Positions 8,744-16,883 of a DNA stretch of 51,565 nucleotides are shown here, piece after piece. How positions within the stretch are numbered: the first letter of the stretch is position 1; each line of letters starts with the position of its first letter. Source of the stretch: Alphaproteobacteria bacterium (GTDB lineage Bacteria; Pseudomonadota; Alphaproteobacteria; Caulobacterales; Aquidulcibacteraceae); the NCBI GenBank assembly GCA_018969015.1, contig JAGWZE010000025.1, positions 1 through 51,565 of the forward strand, read 5' to 3'. Position numbers and translations under genes: made by a program. The notes under the pieces were generated by a model. It was not told the origin of the DNA. It worked only from the letters and a program-made list of their open reading frames with translations, and did not search any database.

Positions 8744-10069
8744 TCACCCCTTCTTCTTCGCCGCCTCGTGCTGGGCTTCCATTTCGGCGAACTCGCGCCG
8801 GCGCGGACCCATATAGCCGAACAGGTGCCCGGCCACCTTGCGCATCTGGATTTCCTCCGACCCTTCCGTGATCCGGTAGCGGCGGTGGTGGCGGTAGATG
8901 TGCTCGAACGGCTTGTGGCGCGAATAGCCGATGCCGCCATGCACCTGCATCGCCCGGTCCGCCGCTTCGCAGCAGAGACGGTTCGCCCAGTAGTTGCACA
9001 TCGACACCTTGTCCGAGAGGCGCTTCTCGACCTCCGGCTTCGGCATCTGGTCCATCTCCCAGGCCGTCTTGAAGATCAGCAGCCGGAGCATCTCGGCCTG
9101 GGTGGCGAGCTCGACCAGGGGCCACTGGATCGCCTGGTTGCGGGCCAGCGCCTCGCCGAACGGCTTGCGCAGGCGCGCGTACTTCACGCTCTCCTCGATG
9201 CAGTACTCGGCCGCGCCGAGCGACGACGCCGCCTGCCGGATCCGGTTCTCGTGGACGAAATGCTGCGCTAGCGAAAGACCGCCGCCCAGCGGGCCGAACA
9301 TCGCGGTCTCCGGCACCCAGACATTGGTGAACGACACCCGCGGATGGTCCGTGGGCATGTTGAACGTCCAAAGGTACTCTTCAATCTTCACGCCCGGATC
9401 ATTGGCCGGCGCAAAGAGACAGGTGATCCCGGAGGCGTCGCCGTCCTGGCCGCTGGTGCGCGCGAACACCATGCAGTGCGTGGCGACGTGCATCCCCGTC
9501 GTCCACATCTTCTCGCCATTGATCAGCCAGCCCTTCACGCCGTTGCGCGTCTCCGGCACGGCGCGCGTCTCCATGTGCGTGGCGTCGGAGCCGTGGTCCG
9601 GCTCGGTGAGGCCGAAGGTGGCGATGAACTTGCCCTCGAAGATCGCCGGGATGAGCGTCTTCTTCTGCTCTTCGGTTCCGAAGTCGCGCAGCATCAGCAC
9701 GATCGGCACGTTGCCGACGATCGAGTGTTCGTTCTGCAGGTCGTTGTGCAGGCCGAGGCCTTTTTTCGCGAGATGCTCGCGAATGATGGCCATCCCGAGA
9801 TTGGTGCCGTCCTTGCCGCCGAACTCTTTCGGCAGGGCATAGCGGTAGTGGCCGGCGGCGTCGGCGCGGCGGCGCGCCTCGCGCAGCAGCAGCTCCCATT
9901 CCTTCCGCGGCAGGCCGCCGTGATCGAAATCGGTGCGCGCCCATTCGCGGCGATGATCGAAGAAGCGCTCGTTGTCGTCCTGCGCCTGGAGCGGCTTGAT
10001 CTCGCGCTCGATGAAGGCGTCGAGCTCGTCCAGATAGGCCGCGATGTCCGGCGGAATGCGGAAGTCCAT
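8744..10069 (-). CDS. Acyl-CoA dehydrogenase family protein
   Basis: A 441-residue FAD-dependent acyl-CoA dehydrogenase. The N-terminal helical domain (1-165), middle beta-domain with the flavin/substrate loop FIATFGLTEPDHGSDATHM, and C-terminal helical domain are all present. The C-terminal signature MQVHGGIGYSRHKPFEHIYR is followed by RYRITEGSEEIQMRKVAGH, where the Glu of TEGSEEI occupies the usual catalytic-base region. It is longer than short-chain enzymes (~385) and has a longer N-terminal region with conserved acidic/aromatic residues, as in acyl-CoA dehydrogenases of unassigned long-chain or branched substrate. It stands alone, convergent with the membrane protein, and has its own 240-base upstream region. 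Confidence 0.9.
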   Translation of the reverse strand: MDFRIPPDIAAYLDELDAFIEREIKPLQAQDDNERFFDHRREWARTDFDHGGLPRKEWELLLREARRRADAAGHYRYALPKEFGGKDGTNLGMAIIREHLAKKGLGLHNDLQNEHSIVGNVPIVLMLRDFGTEEQKKTLIPAIFEGKFIATFGLTEPDHGSDATHMETRAVPETRNGVKGWLINGEKMWTTGMHVATHCMVFARTSGQDGDASGITCLFAPANDPGVKIEEYLWTFNMPTDHPRVSFTNVWVPETAMFGPLGGGLSLAQHFVHENRIRQAASSLGAAEYCIEESVKYARLRKPFGEALARNQAIQWPLVELATQAEMLRLLIFKTAWEMDQMPKPEVEKRLSDKVSMCNYWANRLCCEAADRAMQVHGGIGYSRHKPFEHIYRHHRRYRITEGSEEIQMRKVAGHLFGYMGPRRREFAEMEAQHEAAKKKG

Positions 10070-10311
10070 GGCGTTTCTCCCCGGGGATGGTCTGGTTTTT
10101 CGGGGAGTATAAGGCCACGCCGCGGCGGGAAACAGCGGCGCCGTTACGGCGCCAGGTCAGAGGGGCTGCTGAACACCAATCAGTGAATAACAGCAACTTT
10201 ATTCAATATTCCGCTTGCAAGCGGCGCAGCGCTGGTGCAACATGAGATGGTGTTTGGTGACGCAAGCGTCAACTTTTTGGCGTGTCTTTTGTTTGTGACC
10301 GGGAGCCTCCC

Positions 10312-10644
10312 ATGAACCTGAAGCTCGTTTTCGCCGCCGCCGCCGGCCTCGCTTTCCTCTCCGCGCCGGCCTACGCCGATGGCCTCGCCAAGCTGGCGGC
10401 CCCGGTTTCGAAGCCGGTGAAGGTGATCGCCGACTCCGCCGTGTTCGTGTGCCAGGGCGACACCTGCACGGGCACGCTGACGAAGCCGGCCACGGTCCGC
10501 GGCTGCAAGGCGATCGCCAAGGAAGCCGGCGCCGTCGTCAGCTACGCCAAGGAAGACAAGGCCCTCACGGCCGACGAACTGGCGAAGTGCAACGCCTCGA
10601 CGCAAGCCAAGGCGGCCGCGACCACGACGGTCGCCGCGAACTGA
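10312..10644 (+). CDS. Small secreted two-cysteine-pair protein (CC_3452-like)
   Basis: A 110-residue exported protein: the signal peptide MNLKLVFAAAAGLAFLSAPAYA is followed by about 88 mature residues. The core VFVCQGDTCTG, then VRGCKAIAKEAG and a terminal LAKCNAS, gives four cysteines in the arrangement I associate with the CC_3452 family of small alphaproteobacterial secreted proteins. Function is unknown. ATG 10312 follows a GGGAG Shine-Dalgarno; an upstream in-frame start would put a charged stretch before the signal. The 242 bases upstream are AT-richer (10178-10215) and probably carry a strong promoter. A well-formed terminator follows the gene. Confidence 0.75.
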   Translation: MNLKLVFAAAAGLAFLSAPAYADGLAKLAAPVSKPVKVIADSAVFVCQGDTCTGTLTKPATVRGCKAIAKEAGAVVSYAKEDKALTADELAKCNASTQAKAAATTTVAAN

Positions 10645-10672
10645 TCCTCCCCGATCAGGTATGACGTGCCCG

Positions 10673-10708
10673 CGCGGCCGCAGCCCTCAGCTGCGGCCGC
10701 GTAGTTTT
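10673..10708 (+). terminator. Intrinsic terminator overlapping the stop of the converging gene
   Basis: A perfect 12-base-pair stem, CGCGGCCGCAGC (10673-10684) with GCTGCGGCCGCG (10690-10701), has a 5-base loop and is followed by TAGTTTT. It ends the secreted-protein transcript. Its loop and second arm contain the stop codon (10687-10689) of the gene on the other strand. Confidence 0.8.
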
Positions 10709-11274
10709 GCGCCCTCCGACGCGCCGTCGCAGCGCACCAAAGAGAGCGTTGCGGCCAGCGGATCGGCCTCGGCGTCGAGCGGCGCGGCGACGGCCCCCGT
10801 CCGTTTGTCCATGAAGCGCCGCTGCACCACCCGCAACCGCCCCTCCTCCGCGCCGTCCAGCACCACGACGCCCTCGCCGGCCCCGGCCCCGACCCCGCCG
10901 GGCGCGCCGGGCAGCGCGAAACGGATGGTCACGCGGCCGTCGCGATCGAGCGCGTAGCGCGGCCGGGCGAACAGCACCGCGCTCCCGTCCGGATAGGAAA
11001 GGCGAACCGCGTCGGCGCCGAACGAGGCGGTGATTCCCGCCTCACAGGCCGCCGCGCTGCGCCCCCACACGCCGTTCAGCAGGGCCGGAGGCGCGCTTGG
11101 GCCACACGCTGTCACCCATAAGCCACATATCGCCAGCGCCGCGAACCGCCCGTGGCAAATTCGCGCGATCCGCGGCCCGCGCCATTGACGCTCCCGCGCA
11201 CCGTCCCCACCCTCAGCCCCGGAGAGAGGCAGATCGCCGCGAGACGGCGCCTGTCCGAAACGATCTGGGGACAT
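10687..11274 (-). CDS. Putative small lipoprotein, unknown function (start uncertain)
   Basis: The coding frame is clear from GFAALAIC-like hydrophobic codons onward: a lipobox, LWVTAC, then a mature part of about 138 residues (ALLNGVWGRSAAACEAGITA, YALDRDGRVTIRFALPG) with two or three cysteines. The only ATG (11274) would place the lipobox Cys at residue 57 behind an improbable polar leader and would overlap the start of the divergent exoD gene. The true start is therefore probably near 11160-11180 and may be a rare codon. Family unknown. The opening NGVWGRS resembles small lipocalin-like or META-type lipoproteins, but weakly. Confidence 0.55.
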   Translation of the reverse strand: MSPDRFGQAPSRGDLPLSGAEGGDGARERQWRGPRIARICHGRFAALAICGLWVTACGPSAPPALLNGVWGRSAAACEAGITASFGADAVRLSYPDGSAVLFARPRYALDRDGRVTIRFALPGAPGGVGAGAGEGVVVLDGAEEGRLRVVQRRFMDKRTGAVAAPLDAEADPLAATLSLVRCDGASEGAKLRGRS

Positions 11275-11932
11275 GGACGGCAGCTCGTTTTCTGAGGCCG
11301 CGACGCCGCGCCAGGGGCATCCCCGGGCGTCAGATTTGCTCGGCGAACTTGCTGACGCATTTCCGGACGAGCGCGTCACGGTCGGCGAGGTGCTCGACCG
11401 TCTTGATGGCCGCGCATATGGCCTTTTGTTGCTGTTGCTGGCCGCGCCGAATTGCATTCCCAACATCCCCGGCATCTCGACGATCTTCGGCGTGATGCTC
11501 ATTGCGCCCTCGATTCAGATGATCTTCGGGCGCGGCAAGCTGTGGCTGCCGCGGCGCATGCGCGCCTGGGAGTTCCAGCGGTCGCACCTGCGCATGGCCA
11601 TCCACGGCGCCGTGCCGATCCTGAAGCGGATCGAGCGATTCGTGCAGCCGCGCTGGTCCTGGGCGGTGCGCCCGCCCTTCACCGCCTATCTCGGCCTGCA
11701 GACCCTCTATCTCGCCTTCGTGCTGATCCTGCCGATTCCGCTCGGAAATTTCGGGCCGGGCCTCGTCGTTGCGGCCACCGCGCTGGCGCTGCTGCAGGAG
11801 GACGGCCGCCTCGCGATCCTGACGCCGATCCTGACGGTGATCGCGTCCGCGGTCGCCTGGGTCGGCATCCAGCTCGGGCTGGCCGCCGTGCAGAAAGGCT
11901 GGGACCTCCTGCTCGGCGCGTTCGGCATGTGA
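11273..11932 (+). CDS. exoD: ExoD-family exopolysaccharide synthesis membrane protein
   Basis: A 219-residue protein matching the ExoD family: a soluble N-terminal part (LLGELADAFPDERVTVGEVL) and the diagnostic GRAYGLLLLLLAAPNCIPN followed by IPGISTIFGVMLIAPSIQMI. Three hydrophobic segments come after residue 130. ExoD from rhizobia affects exopolysaccharide production and alkaline tolerance; its biochemical role is not established. The ATG at 11273 lacks a strong Shine-Dalgarno. It runs convergent to the lipoprotein gene at 12014, with only 81 bases between them. Confidence 0.88.
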   Translation: MDGSSFSEAATPRQGHPRASDLLGELADAFPDERVTVGEVLDRLDGRAYGLLLLLLAAPNCIPNIPGISTIFGVMLIAPSIQMIFGRGKLWLPRRMRAWEFQRSHLRMAIHGAVPILKRIERFVQPRWSWAVRPPFTAYLGLQTLYLAFVLILPIPLGNFGPGLVVAATALALLQEDGRLAILTPILTVIASAVAWVGIQLGLAAVQKGWDLLLGAFGM

Positions 11933-11990
11933 CCCGAACGCAGGCCCGGCGGGGCCACGCTCCGGCCTGACCGCAGCGCGCCGGGCCAAC

Positions 11991-12026
11991 AGGTCTTGAT
12001 CAGCAGGCCTTGATCAGCAGGTCTTG
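11991..12026. repeat. Short tandem repeat of 14 bases (about 2.6 copies)
   Basis: AGGTCTTGATCAGC, AGGCCTTGATCAGC and a partial AGGTCTTG lie head to tail. On the minus strand they duplicate the last codons and stop of the lipoprotein gene, so this looks like a slippage duplication at the gene's 3' end. Confidence 0.7.
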
Positions 12027-12892
12027 CGGCTCAGCGAACCGATCGCCCGTCCGTCCGGGGTCGTCGTGGGTTCCGTTTTCCAGCACGAGCCCGCAGGCGC
12101 CGCGTCCGGCGCCCGTGTGAACAACGGCTGCTGCTCCCCTTGGAGCACGTCGCGATCGCCGATCGGCTCGAAATACGCCACCGACCCGCCTGCAGCCGGC
12201 GCGCCGCATTCGTAGCGGCCGCCGTCGCTGTCCAGGAAGCGCACGCTCACCTGCCCGCCGTCGATCACGTAGGCGATCGTCACGCGAGCCGGCTTGGCCT
12301 GCACCCGCGCCATGCAGGCGTCGATCGCGGGGAGCAGTTCTGGCAGCAGCGCCGACCAGGCCGGCACCGCGCCGCCCGCACCTGCCGCCGCGCGACGACC
12401 ACAGCCCTGATAGGTCACGCCGTCGAAATAAACGCTGACGACATAAGGCAATTGCTGCCCCGGCGCGGCCTCGCACGACCCCGCCTTGAGGATGATCGAC
12501 AGCGGCCCGGATTCGATCAGCGCCCCGCCGGTCCGCACGTCGCGCGGGCCCGGAAGGCCGCCGACGTCCTCGAGCCCGGTGCGCGAGAAGTTCGCCCAAT
12601 TGTCCAAAAGATCGAGCCGCCAATCCGGCTCGGTGCCGAACGCCTCGAACTCGCCGGCATAGAAGGCCTGCACCTCTGCCGAGGCCGGCGCGCCCAACTG
12701 GTTCGCCGTCGGCTTGGCGGGCGGCTGCACGGGCGCGGCGGCGGGCGCGTCGGTCTTGCCGCCGCCGGTCGACACCGCCTTCTGGATCTGGTCACACCCG
12801 GTCGCCGCCAGGGCGGCGAGGACGGCGGTTGTGGTGACGCAGGACCGGACGAGCGACCCGCGCAAGGAAGAAACGGAAGACGCAACGGCCAT
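12014..12892 (-). CDS. Lipoprotein with COG3650-like domain
   Basis: A 292-residue lipoprotein. The signal ends in LAALAATGC with lipid Cys33; a Pro/Ala linker follows. The domain segment FEAFGTEPDWRLDLLDNW recalls the opening of COG3650-type lipoproteins (related to META/MliC-like domains), and VYFDGVTYQGCGRR fits the same fold. A second cysteine-containing half (DACMARVQAKPARVTIAYV, YECGAPAAGG, SCWKTE) suggests a duplicated or extended domain held by disulfides. ATG 12892 is chosen because it follows GGGGG at the right distance and starts the signal peptide. It is divergent from the methyltransferase gene. Confidence 0.7.
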   Translation of the reverse strand: MAVASSVSSLRGSLVRSCVTTTAVLAALAATGCDQIQKAVSTGGGKTDAPAAAPVQPPAKPTANQLGAPASAEVQAFYAGEFEAFGTEPDWRLDLLDNWANFSRTGLEDVGGLPGPRDVRTGGALIESGPLSIILKAGSCEAAPGQQLPYVVSVYFDGVTYQGCGRRAAAGAGGAVPAWSALLPELLPAIDACMARVQAKPARVTIAYVIDGGQVSVRFLDSDGGRYECGAPAAGGSVAYFEPIGDRDVLQGEQQPLFTRAPDAAPAGSCWKTEPTTTPDGRAIGSLSRKTC

Positions 12893-13001
12893 GACTACCC
12901 CCGAACCCCGGCGCGCACCCACCTGCGCCTGACCGTGAGACCGCGGCGCGTCCGCTCCATGGCGCGTGACCATGGCAGATGCGCCCACTCCTGCTCGCTT
13001 C

Positions 13002-13007
13002 TATCAT
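13002..13007 (+). promoter_or_regulatory. Candidate -10 box for leaderless methyltransferase mRNA
   Basis: TATCAT ends 6 bases before ATG 13014, the spacing expected if transcription starts at the A of the start codon. No Shine-Dalgarno precedes any candidate start of this gene. A matching -35 is not obvious, so this is tentative. Confidence 0.35.
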
Positions 13008-13013
13008 AGTACG

Positions 13014-14162
13014 ATGCAACGTGATTCCGGCGCCGCAGTTTTCGAGTTTTTCGCGGGCGGCGGCATGGCGCGCCTCGGATTGTCCGACGCCTTCGAGGTC
13101 ACGTTCGCGAACGACTTCGAGCCCGCCAAGGCCGCCCACTACGACGCCGCCTTCGGTCCGGGCGTGATGCGGTGCGGCGACGTCGCCGCCCTTTCGGCCA
13201 AAGACCTTCCCGGCAAGGCGGCGCTGGCCTGGGCGTCCTTTCCCTGCCAGGACCTCTCCCTGGCCGGCGCCCGGGGCGGCCTCGATGCGCCGCGCTCCGG
13301 GGCGTTCTGGAGCTTCTGGCGCCTCATCGAAGCGCTCGACGCCGAGGGCCGCGCCCCGCCCGTCATCGCCCTCGAGAACGTCGTCGGCCTCCTCACCTCC
13401 CGCGGCGGGGCGGATTTCGCCGCGCTCGCCGCCACGCTCGCCGGCCGCGGCTACTGGTTCGGCGCGCTGGTGCTCGACGCCGCCGCGTTCGTCCCGCAAT
13501 CCCGCCCGCGCCTGTTCGTCGTCGCCTCGCGCGTGCGGCCGCCCACCGCGCTGGTCGCGCCGACGCCGGAGGCCGCTTTCGGCGCAGGCCCGGTCGCCGC
13601 GCGGATCTCCGCCCTGCCCGACACCGTCCGCGACCGCGCGGTGTGGTGGGCCACGCCCGCGCCGCCGTCCCGCAACACCAGCCTCGCCGACCTGCTCGAC
13701 GACACCCCCTGCGGCGTCTGCTGGAACACCCCCGCCAAGACACAGACCCTGCTGGCGATGATGTCCCCGCGCCAGCGCGCCGCGGTCGAGGCGCGCCGCG
13801 CCGCCGGGGGCCGCCACGTCGGCGCCCTGTTCCGCCGCGTGCGCGTCGAGGACGGCCGCAAGGTGCAGCGCGCCGAAGCCCGGTTCGATGGCCTGGCCGG
13901 CTGCCTGCGCACGCCCGCCGGCGGATCGAGCCGCCAGACGCTCCTCGTGATCGAGGACGGCGCGATCCGCTCGCGGCTGATCTCGCCGCGCGAGGCGGCG
14001 CGGCTGATGGGCCTGCCCGACACCTACCCGCTGCCGGCGTCGCAGACCGCCGCCCTGCATCTGCTCGGCGACGGCGTCGCTGCGCCCGTGGTGCGCTGGC
14101 TCGCCGCGCACCTGCTCGCTCCCCTGGCCCAGGCCGCGACCCGTCCGCGTCGCGCCGCGTGA
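13014..14162 (+). CDS. DNA (cytosine-5-)-methyltransferase
   Basis: This enzyme transfers methyl from SAM to C5 of cytosine in a specific DNA site. The conserved m5C blocks appear in order: motif I FEFFAGGGMARLGL at the N-terminus, motif IV SFPCQDLSLAG with the catalytic Cys, motif VI ALENVVGLL, motif VIII VPQSRPRLFVVAS, a variable target-recognition region, and motifs IX/X RLMGLPDTYPLP and LLGDGVAAPVVRWLAAHLL. It has 382 residues from ATG 13014; in-frame starts at 12966 (GTG) and 12972 (ATG) would add up to 16 residues. The vsr gene overlaps its stop by GTGA and no restriction endonuclease is nearby, so it looks like a solitary, Dcm-like enzyme. The recognition site cannot be read from sequence. 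Confidence 0.92.
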   Translation: MQRDSGAAVFEFFAGGGMARLGLSDAFEVTFANDFEPAKAAHYDAAFGPGVMRCGDVAALSAKDLPGKAALAWASFPCQDLSLAGARGGLDAPRSGAFWSFWRLIEALDAEGRAPPVIALENVVGLLTSRGGADFAALAATLAGRGYWFGALVLDAAAFVPQSRPRLFVVASRVRPPTALVAPTPEAAFGAGPVAARISALPDTVRDRAVWWATPAPPSRNTSLADLLDDTPCGVCWNTPAKTQTLLAMMSPRQRAAVEARRAAGGRHVGALFRRVRVEDGRKVQRAEARFDGLAGCLRTPAGGSSRQTLLVIEDGAIRSRLISPREAARLMGLPDTYPLPASQTAALHLLGDGVAAPVVRWLAAHLLAPLAQAATRPRRAA

Positions 14163-14569
14163 GCGGCGACGTCTACGACGCCTCGACCCGCACCCGCGTC
14201 ATGCGGGCCGTCAAGAGCCGCGACACCACGCCGGAACTGCGCGTGCGCGCCGCCTGCCGCGCGCTGGGCCTGCGCTACCGGCTCGACTACGCACGCTGGC
14301 CCGGCCGGCCCGATCTCGCCTTTCCGGGCCGGCGCCGCGCCATCTTCGTGCATGGCTGTTTCTGGCACGGCCACGACTGCGCGCGCGGCGCCCGCGCGCC
14401 GAAGACCAACGCGGCCTACTGGGCCGCGAAGATCGCGCGCAACCAGGCGCGCGACGCCCGCACCCTGGAAGACTTGTCCGCACACGGAATTTCCGCTCTC
14501 GTCCTTTGGGAGTGCGAGGTCCGCGACGAGGCGGCGCTCGCCGATCGTTTGAGGAGCTTCTTCGCGTGA
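14159..14569 (+). CDS. vsr: Very short patch repair endonuclease (Vsr)
   Basis: Vsr nicks 5' of the T in T:G mismatches that arise when 5-methylcytosine deaminates, starting short-patch repair. The 136-residue protein has all family blocks: STRTRVMRAVKSRDTTPE, GLRYRLDY, the catalytic stretch PGRPDLAFPGRRRAIFVHG with the Asp of PDLAF equivalent to E. coli Asp51, FWHGHDC (zinc/metal site), FW-like AYWAAKIARNQARD, and LVLWECEVRD. GTG 14159 overlaps the methyltransferase stop, so the two are translated together. This is consistent with protection against the mutagenic effect of the same cell's cytosine methylation. Confidence 0.94.
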   Translation: MSGDVYDASTRTRVMRAVKSRDTTPELRVRAACRALGLRYRLDYARWPGRPDLAFPGRRRAIFVHGCFWHGHDCARGARAPKTNAAYWAAKIARNQARDARTLEDLSAHGISALVLWECEVRDEAALADRLRSFFA

Positions 14570-15810
14570 CGCTGCGGATCGGCATCGTCGGCTGCGGCGT
14601 CGCGGGCATGGCCGCCGCGATCGCCTGCGCGCGCGAGGGCTTCCGCGTCACCGTGCTGGAGCGCTTCGAGACGCCGCGCCCGCTCGGCGCGGGCCTGCTC
14701 CTGCAGCCGAACGGGCTGGCGGCGCTCGAAACACTCGGCCTGCGCGCCGGCGTCGAAGCGATGGGCGCCCGCGTCGCCGCCCTCGATGGCCGCACCGTCG
14801 AGGGCCGGCCGGTTCTCGATCTCGTCTACAAGCGCTGGGCGCCGGACGCCTACGGCCTCGGCATCCACCGCGCCGCACTCTTCGACGCCCTGTTCGGCGC
14901 ATTGCGCGCCAGCGGCGCGGAGCTGCGCTGCGGCGTCGAGGCCGCGAGCTTCGAGCCCGGCGCGGCGGTGACGATCGTCGACACCGCGAAGCGGCGCCAC
15001 GGCCCGTACGACGTCGTCGTCATCGCCGACGGATCGCATTCCGAACTGCGCGCGCAGGCGCTGCCGAAGGCCCGCGCGCCGCTCTTTCCCTACGGCGCGC
15101 TGTGGATCGTCCGCCCCGACCGGCACAACCGCTTCGACGGCGCCCTGCGCCAGGTCTATGACGGCGCGCGCCGCATGACGGGCGTGCTGCCGATCGGCCG
15201 CGCACCCGGACACACGCAGCCCGAAGTGGCGCTGTTCTGGTCGATCCGGCGCGACCGCTACGACGCCTGGCGCGCCGCGGGGATCGAGGCGTGGCGCAGC
15301 GAAGTCAGCGCCATGTGGCCGGCCGCGGGGCGCCTGCTCGTCGGCGTCACCGAGCCCGAGGAGGTGACGTTCGCGGTGTATCGCGACGTGTGCGCAGCGC
15401 CCTGGCGCGCCGGCCCGGTCCTGCTCATCGGCGACGCGGCCCATGGCACGAGCCCCCAGCTCGGCCAGGGCGCCAATCTCGCGCTCGCCGATGGCGTCGC
15501 GCTCGCCGCGTGCCTCAAGGCGCGGTCCGCCGATCCCGCCGCGGCGCTGCGGCTGTTCCGCGCCGTGCGCAAGGCGCGCACCGGCTGGACGCAACTCATG
15601 TCGCGCGCGCTCACCCCCGTCTTCCAATCGGACTCGACGCCGATCGGCTGGGCCCGGGATCTCCTGCTGCGAGAGCTTTCGCGCCTGCCCCCGGTGGAGC
15701 GCCTGATGCTCGCCACGCTCGTCGGCGCCGCAGCGCTCCCCGGCCTCCCTGCCCGCCTCCCGCGCGACGCCGCGTCGATCCCGCTCGCAGAACGCGTCCC
15801 CGCAGGCTAG
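14566..15810 (+). CDS. FAD-dependent aromatic-type monooxygenase
   Basis: A 414-residue class A flavoprotein monooxygenase (salicylate or PHBH-like). The FAD Rossmann motif GIVGCGVAGMAAAIA is at the extreme N-terminus, the second FAD/NAD(P)H motif is VVIADGSHSELR, and the third is VLLIGDAAHGTSPQLGQGAN. Substrate cannot be predicted. Its GTG start overlaps the vsr stop as GTGA, giving a three-gene translationally coupled row with the methyltransferase, although no functional link between a flavin monooxygenase and DNA repair is evident. The start is certain because the dinucleotide fold begins at residue 4. Confidence 0.88.
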   Translation: MTLRIGIVGCGVAGMAAAIACAREGFRVTVLERFETPRPLGAGLLLQPNGLAALETLGLRAGVEAMGARVAALDGRTVEGRPVLDLVYKRWAPDAYGLGIHRAALFDALFGALRASGAELRCGVEAASFEPGAAVTIVDTAKRRHGPYDVVVIADGSHSELRAQALPKARAPLFPYGALWIVRPDRHNRFDGALRQVYDGARRMTGVLPIGRAPGHTQPEVALFWSIRRDRYDAWRAAGIEAWRSEVSAMWPAAGRLLVGVTEPEEVTFAVYRDVCAAPWRAGPVLLIGDAAHGTSPQLGQGANLALADGVALAACLKARSADPAAALRLFRAVRKARTGWTQLMSRALTPVFQSDSTPIGWARDLLLRELSRLPPVERLMLATLVGAAALPGLPARLPRDAASIPLAERVPAG

Positions 15811-15836
15811 TATCGTCCACCCTGTGGAGGCGCCGC

Positions 15837-16493
15837 ATGTTCGTCGGGCACTATGGACCGGCGCTCGCGCTGGCCGGAGGCCGCAAAGGCCCGTCTTTGG
15901 CTGTCGCCTGCGTCGCCGTGCAACTCGTCGACTTTGCCTGGTCCGGCGCCCTGCTGGCGGGGATCGAGCACGCCCGCGTGGTCCCCGGCTTCACCGCGCT
16001 TTCCCCGCTCGATCTCTACGACATGCCCTACACCCACGCCCTGGCGAGCGCCTTCGCCTGGGCGGCCGGCGCGGCGCTGCTTTATGGCGTCGTGACGCGC
16101 GCCTGGGTGGCCGCCGCCCTGGTGGGCGTCTGCGTGATCTCGCATTGGCTGCTCGATTGGGTCGTCCACAAGCCCGACCTCATCCTGTGGGGCGACGTGA
16201 AGGTCGGCCTCGGCCTGTGGGACGCGCCGGCCGCCGGCGTCGCGGCGGAGTTCGGGGTGCTGGCGCTGGGCTTCGTCGCCTACATGACCCGCACCGCGCC
16301 GAAATCCCGTCTCGGCGCCGTCGCGCCCTGGGCGTTCTTCGCGCTTCTGGCGGCGATGGCGGTGATCAACTGGCTTGGTCCGACACCGCCGGACTCCGCG
16401 GCCGTCGCCATGTCGGCATTGGCCGTGTACGTCCTGACGGCTGTGCTTGCGGCTGGTCTTGATCGTGTGCGTACGGCCAGACCGGCCGGCTAG
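15837..16493 (+). CDS. Conserved integral membrane protein, unknown function
   Basis: A 218-residue protein with about six hydrophobic segments. The opening MFVGHYGPALALAG and the block FTALSPLDLYDMPYTHALAS are hallmarks of a widespread uncharacterised membrane family (FxGHY...DLYxMPYTHS); HWLLDWVVHKPDL adds conserved His/Asp residues within or near the membrane, possibly a metal site. ATG 15837 follows GTGGAGG at proper spacing. It lies 26 bases after the monooxygenase stop, so it may be the fourth gene of that unit. Confidence 0.8.
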   Translation: MFVGHYGPALALAGGRKGPSLAVACVAVQLVDFAWSGALLAGIEHARVVPGFTALSPLDLYDMPYTHALASAFAWAAGAALLYGVVTRAWVAAALVGVCVISHWLLDWVVHKPDLILWGDVKVGLGLWDAPAAGVAAEFGVLALGFVAYMTRTAPKSRLGAVAPWAFFALLAAMAVINWLGPTPPDSAAVAMSALAVYVLTAVLAAGLDRVRTARPAG

Positions 16494-16801
16494 ACGCGCG
16501 CTCTGGGTAAACGCGCCTTGCGCCGTTCCGCGTGCCGCTGCTGGATCTGCCCGCGGGCAAGGGCGCCCAGCACGATCGACGCCACGAGCAGCGACGCCGC
16601 AAGAAACGCCACTACGGCGATCCCGAGATTGTCCAGATGAAGAGCGCTGGAGAAGGACGGCACGCGGCGCACTCGGAGCTTGCGCCCGATGGGCCGGGCG
16701 ATGCGCGACGCTGCGCGCCCGCCCCCGAAGACGCCAGCGCGCACACCGCCGCGCGACCCGACGCCGCGCCCGCCGAGGCCCGGTGCGCAGGCCGCCGCCA
16801 T
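16490..16801 (-). CDS. Possible small single-pass membrane protein (doubtful)
   Basis: A reverse-strand frame of 103 residues ends with a convincing membrane helix (LGIAVVAFLAASLLVASIVLGALA) and a basic tail (RGQIQQRHAERRKARLPRAR). The first half is Gly/Arg-rich and poorly conserved in appearance, and no Shine-Dalgarno precedes ATG 16801, so a shorter form may be real. It converges on the membrane-protein gene, overlapping its stop by 4 bases. Apart from this frame, the ~390-base stretch between the flanking genes contains nothing I can identify. Confidence 0.3.
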   Translation of the reverse strand: MAAACAPGLGGRGVGSRGGVRAGVFGGGRAASRIARPIGRKLRVRRVPSFSSALHLDNLGIAVVAFLAASLLVASIVLGALARGQIQQRHAERRKARLPRARV

Positions 16802-16883
16802 GAACCGAACATGAATGCAACGTTCAGGGCAAAGCCAGGGCCGAAGGTCTAGAAGTACCGGGCCTGAATGACAGGGGATGATG

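Noticed and set aside
13014-14569. Restriction-modification system
   Set aside because: No restriction endonuclease gene adjoins; the partner is the repair enzyme Vsr.
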